Assembly (NCBI GenBank): GCA_016735415.1
Contig: JAERRP010000351.1
Location: 1 to 6,593 of the forward strand
Direction of reading: 5' to 3'
DNA: 6,593 nucleotides
Origin: Desulfobacterales bacterium
GTDB lineage: Bacteria > Desulfobacterota > Desulfobacteria > Desulfobacterales > UBA5852
This document shows positions 6,593-6,593 of this stretch, piece by piece. The notes beneath the pieces were generated by a model that searched no databases, was not told the origin of the DNA, and saw only the letters and a program-made list of their open reading frames with translations. A program made the position numbers and the translations under genes. The first letter of the stretch is position 1, and each line of letters starts with the position of its first letter.

Positions 6593-6593
6593 C

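Overview
The window holds three complete protein genes, all for fatty-acid activation and beta-oxidation. They sit in two divergent transcription units on either side of a non-coding region of about 1.1 kb. The genes are moderately GC-rich, have strong AGGAGG-type ribosome binding sites and closely resemble well-known families. A Gram-negative fatty-acid degrader such as a sulfate-reducing Desulfobacterales-type member of the Desulfobacterota would fit, but this is an impression from gene style and not something the sequence proves.

Left part, minus strand: a two-gene operon reads right to left. First is a bifunctional 3-hydroxyacyl-CoA dehydrogenase/enoyl-CoA hydratase with the dehydrogenase at the N-terminus and the crotonase domain at the C-terminus (FadN/YusL order, the reverse of E. 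coli FadB). After 30 bp comes an acetyl-CoA acyltransferase (thiolase, FadA). The operon ends at a perfect 13-bp hairpin flanked by A and T tracts, a textbook terminator able to work in both directions.

Middle, about 3704-4837: no convincing gene. Next to the dehydrogenase gene is a strongly AT-rich stretch (about 3720-3960) with TATAAT-like boxes, a TTGACA box and a 14-bp near-palindrome. At 4069-4234 lies a compact element of about 166 bp with imperfect terminal inverted repeats (20 of 23 pairs) enclosing a second well-formed hairpin. It looks like a MITE-like or REP/BIME-like repeat, or a structured RNA, and is the least explained object here. Further right are an A/T-tract inverted repeat (4524-4572), small GC-rich palindromes, and a likely promoter overlapped by a perfect 10-bp inverted repeat (4655-4692).

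Right part, plus strand: an AlkK-like AMP-forming fatty-acyl-CoA synthetase of 547 residues with all the expected adenylation motifs, followed by a GC-rich hairpin without a T tract.

Together the ligase would make acyl-CoA in the cytoplasm, and FadN and FadA would carry out hydration, oxidation and thiolysis. An acyl-CoA dehydrogenase and electron-transfer flavoprotein are needed to complete the cycle and are not in the window. The inverted repeats near both start regions make shared control by a fatty-acid-responsive repressor plausible but unproven.
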